This document shows, piece after piece, positions 56,355 to 64,000 of a stretch of DNA of 64,000 bases. The notes under the pieces were generated by a model that was given only the letters and a program-made list of their open reading frames with translations, was not told the origin of the DNA and made no database searches. The position numbers were made by a program, and so were the translations under genes. Positions within the stretch are counted from its first letter, which is position 1. Each line of letters opens with the position of its first letter. Source of the DNA: Desulforapulum sp034007745. GTDB taxonomy: Bacteria > Desulfobacterota > Desulfobacteria > Desulfobacterales > Desulfobacteraceae. Where the stretch lies: NCBI GenBank assembly GCA_034007745.1, contig JAVEQI010000004.1:1-64000 (forward strand). The letters run 5' to 3'.

Positions 56355-57236
56355 ATGAAACGTAATAGCCAGATGCCGAAATACCATGAACTCATGAATC
56401 CACTCCTTAAGGCTCTTCATGAATTAGGCGGCTCTGGCTCCATCGAAGAGATCGCGCAAAAAGTTTCAGAATTGTCAGGCCTACCAGAAGACGTATTGAA
56501 CATTCCACATAACCCAGAAAAAAGCAGTCAAACTGAAATTGAATATCGTCTGGCATGGGCACGCACCTATCTAAAAAAATATGGCTTATTGGAAAATTCA
56601 GATAGAGGTATTTGGGCAATTGTTCCCGAAAAACGTGATGTGAAATCGGTTGATCCTCAAATTGTTGTAAAAACAGTACGAGACAAACACAAAAGGCAGA
56701 AAGAAGCCATCGAAAAGGAAAAATTGCCTGAAGAAGATGCAGAAACAGATATTGAAATTCCAGATGAGGCTGAGTCTTGGCGTAGTACCCTCCATCATGT
56801 CCTCATACATGAAATATCTCCAGATGCTTTTGAAAGATTGGCAAAAAGGGTTCTAAGGGAATCTGGCTTTGTACAAGTTGAAGTAACTGGTCGTTCTGGG
56901 GATGGTGGAATCGACGGTAAAGGCATAATGCGATTAAGTGGCTTGCTAAGTTTTCACGTTATTTTCCAGTGCAAGAAATATAAGGGTACTGTTACTGCCT
57001 CAGATATTCGTGACTTCAGAGGCGCAATGATAGGGCGAGCTGACAAGGGTCTATTTATCACAACAGGTACTTTCACTCGTGATGCTATCCGAGAAGCCAC
57101 AAGAGATGGTGCACCACCAATCGATCTAGTTGATGGAGACCAACTCGCTGACAAGCTAAAGGAATTGGGCCTCGGAATAAGAAAAGAAATGGTTGAAAAA
57201 ATTTACATTGATACGGAGTGGTTTAAATCAATATAA
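56355..57236 (+). CDS. Cassette gene: Mrr-type restriction endonuclease
   Basis: 293 residues. An N-terminal winged-helix-like domain (about 1-90: IEEIAQKVSELSGLP), an acidic linker, then a Mrr_cat nuclease domain (about 150-285) with FERLAKRVLRESGFVQVEVTG, GDGGIDGKG (catalytic Asp), VIFQCKKYKG (QxK) and GLFITTGTFTRDA. This is the type IV Mrr architecture, which cuts modified DNA; target modification unknown. Appears intact. RBS GAGGTAGAAAGTC region upstream. It is flanked by attC sites on both sides. Confidence 0.88.
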   Translation: MKRNSQMPKYHELMNPLLKALHELGGSGSIEEIAQKVSELSGLPEDVLNIPHNPEKSSQTEIEYRLAWARTYLKKYGLLENSDRGIWAIVPEKRDVKSVDPQIVVKTVRDKHKRQKEAIEKEKLPEEDAETDIEIPDEAESWRSTLHHVLIHEISPDAFERLAKRVLRESGFVQVEVTGRSGDGGIDGKGIMRLSGLLSFHVIFQCKKYKGTVTASDIRDFRGAMIGRADKGLFITTGTFTRDAIREATRDGAPPIDLVDGDQLADKLKELGLGIRKEMVEKIYIDTEWFKSI

Positions 57237-57239
57237 GGT

Positions 57240-57312
57240 GTATAACAAAGCAAATTAACTCGGATGCAAATTCCGCTGCGCTCCATTTGCACCGGTTATT
57301 TGCAGCGTTAGG
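57240..57312 (+). other. attC site of the Mrr cassette
   Basis: 73 bp. Ends GTATAAC ... GTTAGG. GATGCAAAT/ATTTGCA(C)C and the outer CAAATTAAC/GTTATTTG pair. The next gene's AGGAGG overlaps the right end. Confidence 0.85.
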
Positions 57313-57320
57313 AGGCAACA

Positions 57321-58014
57321 ATGGTAATTATCGGTGCTAAAGGATTGGCGAAAGAACTGCTTGCCACTCTGCAATGGAATAGCAAGACAAGACAAGACAA
57401 GACAAGACAAGACAAGACAAGACAAGACAAGACAAGACAAGACAGAAAATTTGTATCTATTCGACAATGTCAACCAAGATACACCAGATATTCTTTATGG
57501 ACGTTTTAAAGTCATCAAGTCATGGGAGGCTCTTCAAGAACACTTCGCTCAAACATCACCCGATTTTGCTCTCGGCGTTGGTGGCCAGAAAGCTCGCAAA
57601 TTCTGTTCCGAAAAAGCCATTTCGCTTGGTGGGAAGCTTTGTTCCATTATCTCAAAATATGCACTAATTGGTGATTTTGGAGTCAACATCGCTAATGGTG
57701 TTTGTATTCTATCACATGCAACTATAACGGCAGATGTTGAAATTGGAGAGGGAACTTTGATAAACAAGGCTGCAATTATCAGCCATGATGCAATCATTGG
57801 TAGTTACTGCGAAATATCCCCTGGTGCAAGAATTCTTGGCAGAACGAAGGTGGGTGACCGAACTGAGGTTGGAACCAATAGCGTTATTCTTCCGGATGTA
57901 GTAGTTGGTTGTGATTGCATAATCGGTGCTGGTGCGGTGGTTACCAAAAATATCCCCAACGGACTTACTGTTGTAGGAATTCCTGCAAAACCTTTGTCTC
58001 CAAAAGCCTCCTAA
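57321..58014 (+). CDS. Cassette gene: NeuD/PglD-type sugar O-acyltransferase, out of frame at a GACAA tract (phase-variable candidate)
   Basis: Left-handed beta-helix acetyltransferase that would acylate a nucleotide sugar or sialic-acid-like glycan. The expected start is ATG 57321 after AGGAGG: MVIIGAKGLAKELLATLQWN is the NeuD nucleotide-binding N-terminus. The frame then enters a GACAA tract (57383-57444) and ends out of frame at 57509. The rest is in the +1 frame: NLYLFDNVNQDTPDILYGRF, hexapeptide repeats (ATITADVEIGEGTLINKAAI), VVTKNIPNGLTVVGIPAKPL. With 11 copies the two parts are not joined; 12 or 9 copies would join them. An ATG at 57334 is open in the second frame but has no ribosome-binding site and gives a nonsense N-terminus. 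Expression state OFF is inferred. Confidence 0.85.
57383..57444 (+). repeat. Pentanucleotide tract (GACAA)11 inside the acyltransferase gene
   Basis: 62 bp of uninterrupted CAA-(GACAA)11-GACA. In any frame it encodes permutations of T-R-Q-D-K without a stop, so copy number alone decides the downstream frame. A unit that is not a multiple of 3 inside a coding region is the hallmark of a slipped-strand contingency locus. Confidence 0.97.
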
Positions 58015-58134
58015 CCCACGGGTCAACCCGACGGCAAGGGCCTGCACTTTTTTAAGGTTGAGGCAGCTTTTAAGTGATGCGCTTTCGGTTGGTTTTATGG
58101 TAGCCCTTGCCGCCGGTTACCCTTATCGTTAGCC
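58009..58134 (+). other. attC site of the acyltransferase cassette
   Basis: 126 bp. Ends TCCTAAC ... GTTAGCC. CGGCAAGGGC/GCCCTTGCCG pairs perfectly over 10 bp; GGTCAACCC/GGGTAACC-type outer arms also pair. It overlaps the acyltransferase stop. Confidence 0.85.
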
Positions 58135-58138
58135 CGAG

Positions 58139-59022
58139 ATGAAAGGAGACGAGAAAATGCCAGAGGAACAGCAAACCGAGGTGAAACAAGAAACGGTGTC
58201 CATCCCCTTCTCTGAGTTTCTTGAGTCAATCCCACCTTCTACACTTACCGAGATTTCCGACCTAACAGAAACGGACCGTCGGCCAAGCGGTTACGAATCA
58301 CACAAATTGTTGACTCCGGAGATTCAACTCCATTGCCCTGACGATGCCTGCAACGGCACACGGTTCTTTCGATGCAAAACATCGCAGCCAAGTGTGAAAA
58401 ATGACGGGTTCAGTTTCTTTTACATATCTTACATCTGTTCAAATTGCCGCAAGACCGAAAAGACATTCTCACTCGCAGCTCGGCGCGACGAGGATGCCGA
58501 CTCTGGCAAGTGCTACAAGTTTGGTGAGCTGCCCGTCTACGGCCCCCCGACATCATCAAGACTGATCAAGCTTATCGGGCCGGATCGAGAGACTTTCCTG
58601 CAAGGGCGACGTTGCGAGAATCAGGGGCTCGGTATCGGAGCGTTCGTCTATTACCGCCGTGTCGTCGAAAATCAAAAAAATAGAATTCTTGACGAAATTA
58701 TCAAAGTAGCAAACAAGCTAAATGTGGATGCAGGCACTATCGCGGTACTTGAAGCCGCCAAGAGAGAGACACAATTCAGCAAATCACTTGCATCCGTAAA
58801 GGATGCAATGCCACAGGCTCTCCTGATCAATGGACATAACTACTTCATTCGGCTCTCAGCGACGGCCTGCACGATCAACCAGACGAACACTGTCTTGAAA
58901 TTGCAAGCAGTGTTCGTGTGGTGCTTGGTGAACTGTCGGAGCGTTTGAGTCAAGCCCTCAAGGACGAAGCGGAACTGAACAATGCGTTGTCAAAGCTGAT
59001 GCATGTAAAAGCGAAGGGCTAA
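58139..59022 (+). pseudogene. Cassette gene: CxxC-containing protein of unknown function, frameshifted
   Basis: The frame from 58139 encodes a Ser/Pro-rich start, a metal-binding-like region (CPDDACNGTRFFRC ... CSNC, about 58-103), and GIGAFVYYRRVVENQKNRI. It goes out of frame near 58840 (LLINGHNY) and ends at 58948. The third frame then reads LLHSALSDGLHDQ and CLEIASSVRVVLGELSER to TAA at 59020-59022, clearly the natural C-terminus. A net loss of one base (or 4) near 58838-58842 explains it. Sequencing error is possible. No function recognised. Confidence 0.75.
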
Positions 59023-59076
59023 CAAGACAAATGTAGAGTAGCGTCTAAAGCCGCACTCTCATTTGCGATGTTGAAA
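59017..59076 (+). other. attC site of the frameshifted cassette
   Basis: 60 bp. Ends GGCTAAC ... GTTGAAA. CAAATG(T)AGAGT and ACTCTCATTTG pair over 11 bp with one bulged T. Confidence 0.8.
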
Positions 59077-59207
59077 CCATAAATAATTCTTTGCTTCGCT
59101 GAATTTTTCCCACCCGTCTCCGCTAAGAGCTACGCCGGGCAAGGCAGAGAGCACAAAGAGCACAGAGTTTTTGAATCAGCCAAACAAAACGATTTTGCGG
59201 GAAAATT

Positions 59208-60029
59208 GATAACCGTTTCAATCGGGTAGCCGGGGGTTTTTCTCCCCCAGCCCCCACACCACCCCACAAGCGGGTCCGCATAGGGCGGTTCATCAAGACT
59301 ACCGGGCCGTAGCCGGGTAATGAATCGTTTGAGAACGGTGCTTCCACAACGCGCCTGAACACTACTCCCCCGTTCGGGTTCACCGTATGCACAAAGCTCA
59401 TGGATACCTAATTCTCTTCTTGATGTTCAGCCCTTCACCATGTCCGGGGCATTACCCCCGGCATTTGACTACTATGGCCTCTGCCGACTTCTGTTTCATC
59501 ACTCGACAAGTTACCCTGCCAGGCGCAATGAAGCTTTACCGTAGTTTGCTGCCCATTGTTCGTGTTTCCATAAAGGACTCATCACCGTCGACAACAGCCG
59601 ATGATGCCTGGATCTTGTTTCCCGGTAGATCCAATCCGGGAGTTGCTACAGTAAGTTTCACAGCATGCGAAACAGATCTCCCCGGATAAGAACGTGAACT
59701 TTCACTACACAACCGCAGCATTTACCCTGTCTCCTGAATCCTGGGCTTCGACATGTTGTACCCTAAAGGGCAGACCTGCTGACTTACCCGGAGACTGGGC
59801 CTTATATGCTGTTTCTGTTCGTCGGCTCATAGTTTTGCACTCCAACTTCCTTCGGACGGTCCCTTGCGGTTCCGCCCTTGTTTTCGGCTAATACTTCTGC
59901 TAATGCTATATGCATCAACAGGATTCACGTATAGGGGACTTACACCCCATAAGTTCACGCCCATGCCGGGCGTACACCAGTAAAGTCACCGGATGCAGCA
60001 AAGCTGCACCGGTGCTTTAGGCGTTAAAA
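59208..60029 (+). other. attC site split by a group II intron
   Basis: Left part TGATAACCGTTTCA ends at 59220; right part CAGTAAAGTCACCGGATGC ... GCTGCACCGGTGCTTT ... GTTAAAA starts at 59978. Without the intron this gives a palindrome AAAG-T-CACCGG-A-TGCAGC / GCTGCA-CCGGTG-CTTT with TGATAAC and GTTAAAA ends. Bases 59077-59207 upstream hold no recognisable gene. Confidence 0.65.
59221..59977 (-). mobile_element. ORF-less group II intron inserted in an attC site, antisense to the cassettes
   Basis: On the minus strand the intron starts GTGTACGCCCGGCATGGGCG (59977) and has GGGGTGTAAGTCCCC and CCGTCCGAAGGAAG (domain I). A domain V-like GAACCGCCCTATGCGGACCC ... GGGTGGTGTG and a domain VI-like GGGGGAGAAAAACCCCC then lead to CTACCCGAT at 59221. 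At 757 nt it has no reverse transcriptase gene; only short meaningless frames remain in domain IV. All RNA domains appear present, so it could be mobilised in trans. Class not determined. Confidence 0.75.
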
Positions 60030-60165
60030 GCCTCGTTTTGATATCAAAATGGATCTTCTAAAAAAATCATTGAAAAAACGGATAATGATGAATCGGCTTG
60101 TCTTGTTTTTAAATAATGTGTAAATTTGAAGATAGTGAAGTTAAATTAAATAAGGGAGCCTGGAT

Positions 60166-60405
60166 ATGCCTACCATATTAGAAGAATTTGAAAATAAGGC
60201 CAAGAATATGCCGCTAAAAGATCGTGCAGCATTAATCGAAAGTCTAATTTCCAGCCTTGACGAACTGGATGAAACTGAGTGTGAAGAACTCTGGGTCCAA
60301 GAGGCGGATAAACGGTATCAAGCTTACAAAGCTGGAACGATACCAAGCAGACAGGCCGAGGCCGTGTTCAGTGATGCGAGAAAGAGGTTAAAGGGAATTC
60401 AGTGA
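60166..60405 (+). CDS. Addiction module antitoxin (TIGR02574-like)
   Basis: 79 residues: PLKDRAALIESLISSLDELD and ELWVQEADKRYQAYKAGTI match the small RelB/ParD-side addiction-module component family. Overlaps the toxin start by 4 bp. RBS GGGAG 8 nt upstream. It neutralises the toxin and probably represses the operon. Confidence 0.85.
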   Translation: MPTILEEFENKAKNMPLKDRAALIESLISSLDELDETECEELWVQEADKRYQAYKAGTIPSRQAEAVFSDARKRLKGIQ

Positions 60406-60695
60406 AAAGAATCCGATTCCTTTCTCCCGCTGAGATTGAGATGTTTGACGCTGCAGCTTATTATGAAGCACGTGTTCCAAAATTAGGAAACGATTTCATC
60501 TCAATCATCGAAATTGCTGTTCTTGACCTATCAGATGATCCAGAAAAATGGCCGATTATTGACAAGGGGATCCGCAGACGTATTCTCCCCCGTTTCCCAT
60601 ACAGCATCCTATATAAAATTGACTCCGATGAAATCATTATTGTTGCAATCATGCACCAGAAACGGCGCCCGAATTATTGGATAAACAGATTGTAA
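60402..60695 (+). CDS. ParE/RelE superfamily toxin
   Basis: 97 residues from GTG 60402. AAAYYEARVPKLGNDFI and the C-terminal PRFPYSILYKIDSDEIIIVA followed by HQKRRPNYW are diagnostic of ParE/RelE-type toxins. Whether it targets gyrase or ribosome-bound mRNA cannot be told. TA cassettes stabilise integron arrays. Confidence 0.85.
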   Translation: MKRIRFLSPAEIEMFDAAAYYEARVPKLGNDFISIIEIAVLDLSDDPEKWPIIDKGIRRRILPRFPYSILYKIDSDEIIIVAIMHQKRRPNYWINRL

Positions 60696-60792
60696 ATTCT
60701 GTATGGTTCAAATCAACAGACAAACACCCTTAAAATTGTCTTAGGCTAAGGTTTTCGACCCCAAAAACAGCATTCTAAGAATTAATAGGGGT

Positions 60793-60854
60793 TTCCAACA
60801 ATGCTCTTGCTACGGGTCGCAAACAGCTGCAACCGCAGAAGAGCAAAGTTAGCG
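60793..60854 (+). other. Last attC site, after the toxin-antitoxin cassette
   Basis: 62 bp. Ends TTCCAAC ... GTTAGCG. TGCTCTT/AAGAGCA pair, with further GC-rich pairing (GCTAC..GTCGC/GC..GCAG). It marks the end of the array, 37 bp from the gspF stop. Confidence 0.7.
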
Positions 60855-60891
60855 TACTTGAAAGTGATAAAATAGGGAGTAATTAAAAAGA

Positions 60892-62127
60892 CTACTTAAC
60901 AAGCTGGTTCATCTCAAAGATGGGCAGGCAGACCGAAAGAACGATAAAACCGACCACCGCCCCCATCACAAGAATGATCAGGGGCTCTAAAAGGGCTGTC
61001 ATGGTAGTCACAGAGCCTTCCACCTCCCTCTCATAAAGGTCGGCCGTCTTTTCGAGCATCCGTTCAAGCTGACCGCTCTTTTCCCCAATCTTGATCATCT
61101 CGACGGCAAGGGTGGGAAAGACCCTTTCAGCACCAAGGGAGACGCCTAATTCTCCGCCCTGCTCCACCTGCTTTGAAACCCGGGAGATGATGGCCGAGAT
61201 AACCCGGTTGCCGGCCGTGGCCCTGGAGATGGACAGGGCGGTCATCATGGGAACGCCGTTGGCGAGAAGCGAAGATAGAATCCTTGAAAACCTTGCGGCT
61301 GATATCTTTTTTAAAAGATCCCCGAGCTTTGGGGTTAAAAAAAGAGACTTGTCAATCAAATAGGCGCCCCGTTCGTTTTTAGCCGTAAAATAGAGGGCAA
61401 CGCCACAGACAACGGGCACCAGGAGAACCGCCCACCAGAACCGCTTCAAGAACGAACTGATGGCAATGAGAAACAGGGTTGGACCGGGCAGAGTCTGGTT
61501 CATATCGGAAAAGATTGAGATGATGCCGGGCACAATATAGGCCAGAAGAAATAGAAGGACCATGGCTCCCACAAGGGCCATGAGCAGAGGATAAGCAAGG
61601 GCTGACTGGATCTTCTTCTTGGTCGCTTCTCTTTTTTCAGTGATGTCTGCCAGACGCTCAAGCACAAGTTCAAGGGTTCCCGACGATTCCCCGGCCCTGA
61701 TCATGTTGACATAGATGGCCGAAAACAGGGATGGATACATGGCCAGGGACTCGGCAAAGCTCTTTCCCTCCTCAATGGATCCCTTGATCTTCGAGAGGAC
61801 TTTTTTAAGGGGTTTTGACCTTGTCTGAACAACCAGGCTTGACACGGCTGAAATCAGGGGAAACCCTGCGGAAAGAAGGGTTGCAAGCTGGCGGGTCACC
61901 ATGGCAAGTTCCCCGTTACTGATTCGGCCAAAGAAAAAACGCCCGGCAAGGGAGGAGTCGGAACCGCTGCCGCCCCCTGACCCCTCTGAACCAACCTCGA
62001 CCATGGTCGTTGGATAGATGCCCTTTTCCCTCAGTTTCGTCCGTGCAAAGACGAGACTTTCCCCGTCAATAATACCAGTCTTTTTCCTACCCCGGCGGTC
62101 AAGCGCCCTGTACTCAAAAACCGGCAT
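60892..62127 (-). CDS. gspF: Type II secretion inner-membrane platform protein GspF
   Basis: 411 residues: starts FEYRALDRRGRKKTG, then two homologous four-helix/TM repeats (about 80-195 and 280-400), each beginning near FAxxLATLLSAGFPL-type segments (MVTRQLATLLSAGFPLISAV; FSRILSSLLANGVPMMTAL). C-terminal TM helix LLEPLIILVMGAVVGFIVLS. Together with the gsp genes at 35-45.7 kb it completes the platform. Here it lies on the opposite strand, behind iorA-iorB. Confidence 0.93.
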   Translation of the reverse strand: MPVFEYRALDRRGRKKTGIIDGESLVFARTKLREKGIYPTTMVEVGSEGSGGGSGSDSSLAGRFFFGRISNGELAMVTRQLATLLSAGFPLISAVSSLVVQTRSKPLKKVLSKIKGSIEEGKSFAESLAMYPSLFSAIYVNMIRAGESSGTLELVLERLADITEKREATKKKIQSALAYPLLMALVGAMVLLFLLAYIVPGIISIFSDMNQTLPGPTLFLIAISSFLKRFWWAVLLVPVVCGVALYFTAKNERGAYLIDKSLFLTPKLGDLLKKISAARFSRILSSLLANGVPMMTALSISRATAGNRVISAIISRVSKQVEQGGELGVSLGAERVFPTLAVEMIKIGEKSGQLERMLEKTADLYEREVEGSVTTMTALLEPLIILVMGAVVGFIVLSVCLPIFEMNQLVK

Positions 62128-62133
62128 GGACTA

Positions 62134-62724
62134 TCACTCCTGTTGAGCCGCCTTAAATCCAAGGTCAAAGGCCGCAAGGTTCATATCCACAAAGGCCTTC
62201 TTGGTCCGAGTCTCAATGGCCCTCTCAACGCTCTCCCGGGTCAGGGGGAGGGCGCAGGTCTGTATCAACGCCCCCACAAGGACAATGTTCATGGTCATGG
62301 GGCTTCCAGCCTCTTTTGCAAGGGCCATGGCGTCAAAGGCTATCAAACGGGCGGTCCGCCCCCGGATCAGGGCCTTGATGGTTCCCATATCCGGATAAAC
62401 GCCCCTGCCAATGGCAACGGTGAAGGGGGGAACAGGATCAAGGTTGGTTATCACGGTTGAACTGCTGTTGCATCGGTTCATGGCCCTCAGGGTTTCCGAG
62501 GGTTCGAACCCCAGGAGCAGATCTGCATCACCATCGGAGATAATTGTGCTTTGGGCATCGCCAAACACCAGGGCCGATTCCACCACCCCACCCCGCTGGG
62601 CCATGCCATGTATTTCGCTCATCTTCACCGGCACCTTGCAGATAAGGGCAGCCTCGCCCAGCACCTTTGAGGCAAGCAGGTTTCCCTGACCGCCCACCGC
62701 CACCATGATCAATCGTTTTACATC
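62134..62724 (-). CDS. iorB: Indolepyruvate ferredoxin oxidoreductase beta subunit
   Basis: 196 residues from ATG 62724 (upstream in-frame start at 62736). POR gamma-type fold: VAVGGQGNLLASKVLGEAA at the start, GMAQRGGVVESALVFG, and the DADLLLGFEPSET loop. Partner of IorA in oxidative decarboxylation of aryl pyruvates. 6 bp upstream of gspF, so the two may be co-transcribed. Confidence 0.92.
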   Translation of the reverse strand, partial: DVKRLIMVAVGGQGNLLASKVLGEAALICKVPVKMSEIHGMAQRGGVVESALVFGDAQSTIISDGDADLLLGFEPSETLRAMNRCNSSSTVITNLDPVPPFTVAIGRGVYPDMGTIKALIRGRTARLIAFDAMALAKEAGSPMTMNIVLVGALIQTCALPLTRESVERAIETRTKKAFVDMNLAAFDLGFKAAQQE

Positions 62725-62821
62725 CATATTCAACATTCCTTAATTTTTCAATTGTGGCCCCCAAAAAAGGCAACCACAAGGTAGCCCCTGCATCCATCCA
62801 CTACCCATCACCCACTACCCA

Positions 62822-64000
62822 CTACCTCGTAGGCTTCAGGGGAACAATAGCGTTTTCCGGGCAGATCTGGGCGCAAAGGGCGCAGCCTACGCAGGTGTTT
62901 GGATCGATCTTAACCCTGTTGTTTTCTATAAAAAATGAGGGACAGGCGATGGAATCCATGCAGTCCCGGTGGTTCTTACAGCGGTCGGTCACGGTAAAGG
63001 CCCGGGGTTTTAAAATCTTGAGGCTGCGAGCATGGAGGGCGCATGCCTCCTTTGAGATGATAACGGAAACCCCCTTAAACTCCAGGGCCGTCCGGATTGC
63101 CTCAATGCTTTTTTTCACCTTGAACGGTTTGATGACGGTGATGTGCTCAACCCCAAGGGCTTTTACCACATTTTCAATGGAAATGCGGTTGTAGCCTTCG
63201 AGATTGTAAAGCCCCATGTCAACACCGGGGTTGGGCTGGTGGCCGGTCATGGCAGTTATGCCGTTGTCAAGGATCACAAGCGTAAAGTTGTGGTTGTTGA
63301 AAACCGCATTGGCAAGACCTGTCATGCCCGAATGGAAAAAGGTGGAATCTCCGATAAATGCGATCACCTTTTTATCGGTTGCTTTTGAAAACCCGCAGGC
63401 GGAACTTACCGACGCACCCATGCAAAGCACAAAATCGCCTGTGGAAAGGGGAGGCAGAAAGCCCAGGGTATAGCACCCGATGTCAGAGGGACAAATGGTG
63501 TCCATATCCCCAGCAGCCTTTTTTACCTCGTAAAAGGTGGCCCTGTGGGAGCAGCCGGAACAAAGATTTGGCGGGCGCTGGGGAATCTCTGGAAATCCTG
63601 CCGTGTCCACGGCAGTTTTTCCAGTGTATTCGATTCCAAAATAATCGGCCATGACTTTTTTCACCATGGCGGGATCAAACTCGTAAAGGCGTGAAAACAG
63701 CCCTTCACCCTTGCCCCTGATGGGAATGGTAATGGCGGCTGTCTGGGCAATAGATCGGACGGCTTCCTCCAAAAAGGGCTCGCCCTCTTCAACAATCAGA
63801 ACCCGCTCACACCCGGATAGAAAATCAACGATCAGTTCATCTGGCATGGGATTGCAAAAACCGACACGCAAAATCTTGACCCGGTCCTCCATCCCAAGAT
63901 CATTAACACCATCAACGGCATAGAGATAGCTTACCCCACTACAGACTATTCCCAAACTTCCTTTACCTTCGACCCTGTTGTGCTCGCACCTGTTCGATAT
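62822..64000 (-). CDS. iorA: Indolepyruvate ferredoxin oxidoreductase alpha subunit, 3' part (cut by window end)
   Basis: C-terminal about 390 residues; the frame stays open to base 64000 (VEGKGSLGIVCSGVSY at the edge). TPP-binding domain: LCSGCSHRATFYEV, CPSDIGCYTLG, MGASVSSACG, FIGDSTFFHSGMTGL, and ILDNGITAMTGHQPNPG (TPP motif). C-terminal ferredoxin motif CVGCALCAQICP. Couples aryl pyruvate oxidation to ferredoxin reduction. Followed by iorB after about 85-98 bp containing TACCCACTACCC repeats (62800-62825). Confidence 0.93.
   Translation of the reverse strand: MSNRCEHNRVEGKGSLGIVCSGVSYLYAVDGVNDLGMEDRVKILRVGFCNPMPDELIVDFLSGCERVLIVEEGEPFLEEAVRSIAQTAAITIPIRGKGEGLFSRLYEFDPAMVKKVMADYFGIEYTGKTAVDTAGFPEIPQRPPNLCSGCSHRATFYEVKKAAGDMDTICPSDIGCYTLGFLPPLSTGDFVLCMGASVSSACGFSKATDKKVIAFIGDSTFFHSGMTGLANAVFNNHNFTLVILDNGITAMTGHQPNPGVDMGLYNLEGYNRISIENVVKALGVEHITVIKPFKVKKSIEAIRTALEFKGVSVIISKEACALHARSLKILKPRAFTVTDRCKNHRDCMDSIACPSFFIENNRVKIDPNTCVGCALCAQICPENAIVPLKPTR

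Larger units (their letters stand above)
51017..60854. mobile_element. Degenerate chromosomal integron with a plus-strand cassette array
   Basis: Inferred from four elements seen together: an IntI-type integrase remnant on minus (51017-51848), an attI-like core 127 bp upstream of it (51975), plus-strand genes each followed by an attC-like palindrome with RYYYAAC/GTTRRRY ends (56273, 57240, 58009, 59017, 59208/60029, 60793), and cassette-like contents (orphans, restriction enzyme, toxin-antitoxin). An IS91-type element and a group II intron have inserted. The right limit lies 37 bp before gspF. Cassette gene starts lie 4-45 bp after the preceding attC, as usual. Confidence 0.82.

Noticed and set aside
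57384..57444. CRISPR-like repeat array
   Set aside because: It is a simple 5-bp tandem tract without spacers. No CRISPR array or cas gene was seen in the window.
59123..59401. 92-residue minus-strand frame
   Set aside because: Entirely within the 3' RNA domains of the group II intron; such frames are by-products of the structured RNA.

Overview
The window looks like a chromosomal segment of a marine, strictly anaerobic sulfate-reducing member of the Desulfobacterota (Desulfobacteraceae type, close in style to Desulfobacterium autotrophicum; the name is inference from gene content, not a database match). It carries a selenocysteine-rich MvhADG/HdrA module, a periplasmic [NiFeSe] hydrogenase, menaquinone methylation, indolepyruvate:ferredoxin oxidoreductase and a type II secretion system. 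No rRNA, tRNA or CRISPR array was seen.

Region by region. 1-0.94 kb: debris (the C-terminal end of a phosphoglycolate phosphatase, two hairpin repeats, a probable group II intron remnant). 0.94-7.4 kb (minus): mvhA, mvhG, mvhD, hdrA and a maturation protease. In mvhA, mvhD and hdrA an in-frame UGA stands where family members have Cys, and the conserved protein continues beyond it; naive gene calling would truncate all three. 7.9-11.0 kb (plus): hysB, hysA (also UGA-containing) and its protease. 11-16 kb: YitT, a TIGR01777 epimerase, a thioredoxin, a frameshifted FGE-domain protein and a DUF3187 protein. 16.2-21 kb (minus): hypC-F-D-E, needed for the Ni-Fe(CN)2CO site of the hydrogenases next door. 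21-34 kb: a radical SAM protein, two PrmA-type methyltransferases, the septation set ftsE-ftsX-envC-ctpA-DUF610, pyrE, queD, dnaJ, ubiE and an SH3 protein. 35.0-45.7 kb (plus): the type II secretion operon gspG-H-I-J-K-L-M-N-C-D-E, tightly overlapped; gspF lies 15 kb away on the opposite strand. 45.8-51.0 kb: yidD, a TPR membrane protein, and a SNF2 helicase with a SWIM-finger partner.

51.0-60.9 kb is the accessory part and reads as a decayed chromosomal integron. It has an integron integrase with its middle deleted (minus strand), an attI-like core, an IS91-type element (tyrosine recombinase plus HUH transposase), then plus-strand cassettes each followed by an attC-like palindrome: a 551-residue orphan with two C-terminal membrane helices, an Mrr-type restriction endonuclease, a NeuD/PglD-type acetyltransferase whose frame is broken by an 11-copy GACAA tract, a frameshifted CxxC protein, a cassette whose attC is split by an ORF-less group II intron in antisense, and a toxin-antitoxin pair. 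The last attC stops 37 bp before gspF. 60.9-64.0 kb (minus): gspF, iorB and the 3' part of iorA, cut by the window end.

The most interesting points are (1) four UGA-containing hydrogenase/heterodisulfide-reductase genes with matching downstream hairpins, and (2) the cassette array with a probable phase-variable gene, a restriction enzyme and a toxin-antitoxin module beside a dead integrase.
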